Part shown: positions 62,112 to 64,000 of the stretch, one piece after another
How the letters are laid out: each line of letters starts with the position of its first letter
Numbering within the stretch: the first letter of the stretch is position 1
From: Trochalopteron elliotii
Taxonomy: Eukaryota; Chordata; Aves; Passeriformes; Leiothrichidae
Assembly (NCBI GenBank): GCA_024734555.1
Contig: JANPWX010019221.1
Span: 342,719-406,718, forward strand
DNA length: 64,000 nucleotides
Reading direction: 5' to 3'
The notes under the pieces: model-generated
What the model was told of the DNA's origin: nothing
Databases searched by the model: none
Seen by the model: the letters and a program-made list of their open reading frames with translations, nothing else
Made by a program: the position numbers and the translations under genes

Positions 62112-64000
62112 TTTCCCCCTAAATGAGTAATTCCACACCCAGAATTGGAGACTGACACTGGGCAACTTCTATACTTCTCTTTTATTTCCTAGTTTGGAAT
62201 TATTTACTAGATATTTACAGGTCTGTTTGGGGGATATGGGTAACATTTTATAAACAACTTTTTTAAATTACTGGATTCAATAGGAATGCATCTGCATCCA
62301 ATACTCCAGTCTGCTTTTGTTTCTAATCATATACTTAGGATAATCTGTGAAATCATTCAAAATATTTTTTTCATTCAGTTTTCTCTGTTTTCCAACTACA
62401 AATAATTTAAGTCTTGCATCTTTGAAGTGTAAGATAGCTTTATTTGGAGTTGAAGTTGCTTGTTTATTTGGGTTTTGCTGCATTCTAATACCTCATATTA
62501 TTTCTAAAAATATTTTGAAGTATATATAAATAGGTTTGTGGACGCACATGCCTACACACAACGGTTTTGTAAAAGTAAATATCTGTCCTTCATAGAGAAT
62601 TAGATGTACATTTAGCAAAATTAGAAGTGACACTGGATTTGAGGAGCCGCATCAGAAGTCAGGAACACCAAGGTGTTTTACCTTTCAGACCTGCTCTCAA
62701 GCCCATTACCATCACCAGAGGCACATTTCCAAACTTCCAACACTGCTCTTCATCTCCTGATCAGAAGATCTCCTTCATCTTTTCCAGCTTCGTATTTTTG
62801 TTAACCAACTGTCCTGTGTGCAAGTTCTGTGTGTTTATTTGTTGATCATGTACTTCAACCCAAAAAATCAACTTATATTTGTATTATTTTACAATATGCA
62901 TACAAAGACACAGGAAAACCAATTTGTTAGGCTGAAATATATGCCTTTTATTTTTTCAAACATCACCTTCATATACATGTATCCTCTCCAAATTCACATT
63001 TCAAGGAATATTAAACAATAAACAATTAAAGGAGCCAAACCATTCAAGAGACACACAATAGGAGTCATAACCTTTACTTCCAGGGCAGCTTATGATTTGG
63101 CAAGGGAGCTTCGTTATTCCTGACAGACCTGATGAAATTTCAGTAACTCACCCACACTCCAACCACTCAAAAAGCATCTGGACCTCCCCACCAGCACCTC
63201 CACTCAAAGGCTGACCCAAACAGGAGCTATCCAAGGCTGCCCTCACTCTTTGAGAGTTAGCTGGGAGAAGAACATAAATAATATATATAGCATGGAGAAA
63301 TCAGGTGGGGCTTTGGATTCTCAAATCCTGCTCTTGCTGCTACAGGGAACTGATTAAGCACCACAACTTCTGAAGAGCATCAGGTGGCAACCTCACCTTG
63401 ATCCTCACAAATCTCCACATATTTATGACACAATCACACACCCTGTCAGCCACATGATCCACCCTGTCCCAGCACTCTCAAGAACAACATATTTATTAAG
63501 GAATTACACTTCCATTTCTGCACTCCAGTATCTTAGTCAGAAAACACAACCCCTCCCAAGGAAAGGAACACAGGCTACTTCAGTTCGCCACTGATGTTGC
63601 TGGATTTTTTTTCCTAACCTCTAAAACAGGTTTTCAAGACTAAACCCCAATACATTTAAATAAGCATTAACGTGTTTATCACAGCAAACATGGATAGTAT
63701 TTTACTTTCTTTTAGTATCTGTAGAAATGCTTATTCCAGCTGTGGAACATTCTTATTAACTTTCAAAACTCATAATATAAAAAGGCACTTGCTTGGAACA
63801 AGACATTATTAATAGCAATACAAAAATAAAACTGCATGCACTGGAATTTACATATACTAGTAACTCCCTAGTACTGATTACTTACTGCTTCTGTATTTTC
63901 AAAACACTGGATTCTTCCTATAAAAATTAGAGGGGTTTGGTTTGGTTTGAGGGTGAAATTTCTCCCAAGACACAGAGACATTGGAAACAAAATGGAAATA
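62112..64000. other. AT-rich stretch, no gene seen
   Basis: Ordinary non-coding sequence to the window edge. Overlapping short frames occur on both strands near 62277-62529, and GGTTT repeats occur near 63930-63950. No named repeat or RNA gene was recognised. Confidence 0.55.

Overview
The window looks like non-coding vertebrate nuclear DNA, most likely from a bird and probably a songbird-like one. The main evidence is the interspersed repeats. Every one I can name is a CR1 LINE fragment, including the typical avian CR1 3' end that closes on short ATTCTGTG-type repeats. I see no primate or rodent SINEs and no L1. The background is AT-rich, repeat-poor and short of CpG, with no open frame that reads as an intact gene. 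It could be an intron of a long gene or an intergenic stretch, and the sequence alone does not decide between them.

Layout. 1-5.5 kb is AT-rich DNA with an interrupted protein-like frame at 780-1322, an 18-bp perfect palindrome at 2669 and an exon-shaped segment at 3951-4010. 5.5-10.7 kb holds an old minus-strand CR1 (5535-5755), a T/G-rich tract (6537-6660) and the largest element, a decayed plus-strand CR1 with recognisable reverse transcriptase (about 9600-10588). 10.7-18.4 kb is plain except for a 74-nt nearly perfect hairpin (14899-14972), a TTA microsatellite and a purine-rich stretch leading into a small CpG cluster (about 18.5-18.64 kb). 18.6-34.6 kb is mostly featureless, apart from a GC-rich 56-codon frame at 24424-24594.

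34.6-41.2 kb has a minus-strand CR1 tail (34930-35092), an exon-shaped minus-strand segment (36137-36198) and a striking block of CTGT repeats followed by about 245 nt of almost pure purine (40904-41196). 41.2-50 kb carries a CpG-raised patch (42.4-42.8 kb), a TA/TG microsatellite, a GC-richer block (44.47-45.34 kb), a 20-bp minisatellite (47.6-47.7 kb) and another CR1 tail (49733-49875). 50-64 kb is again plain, with an A/C-rich tract containing a 23-A run (55531-55730), an enhancer-like stretch (about 56.0-56.7 kb) and several small tandem duplications.

No tRNA, rRNA, CRISPR array, intact mobile element or multi-gene system was found. No genes can be shown to work together. The most useful leads are the 74-nt hairpin, the two protein-like frames (780-1322 and 24424-24594) and the polypurine block. 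Each needs a homology or expression search that I could not run.
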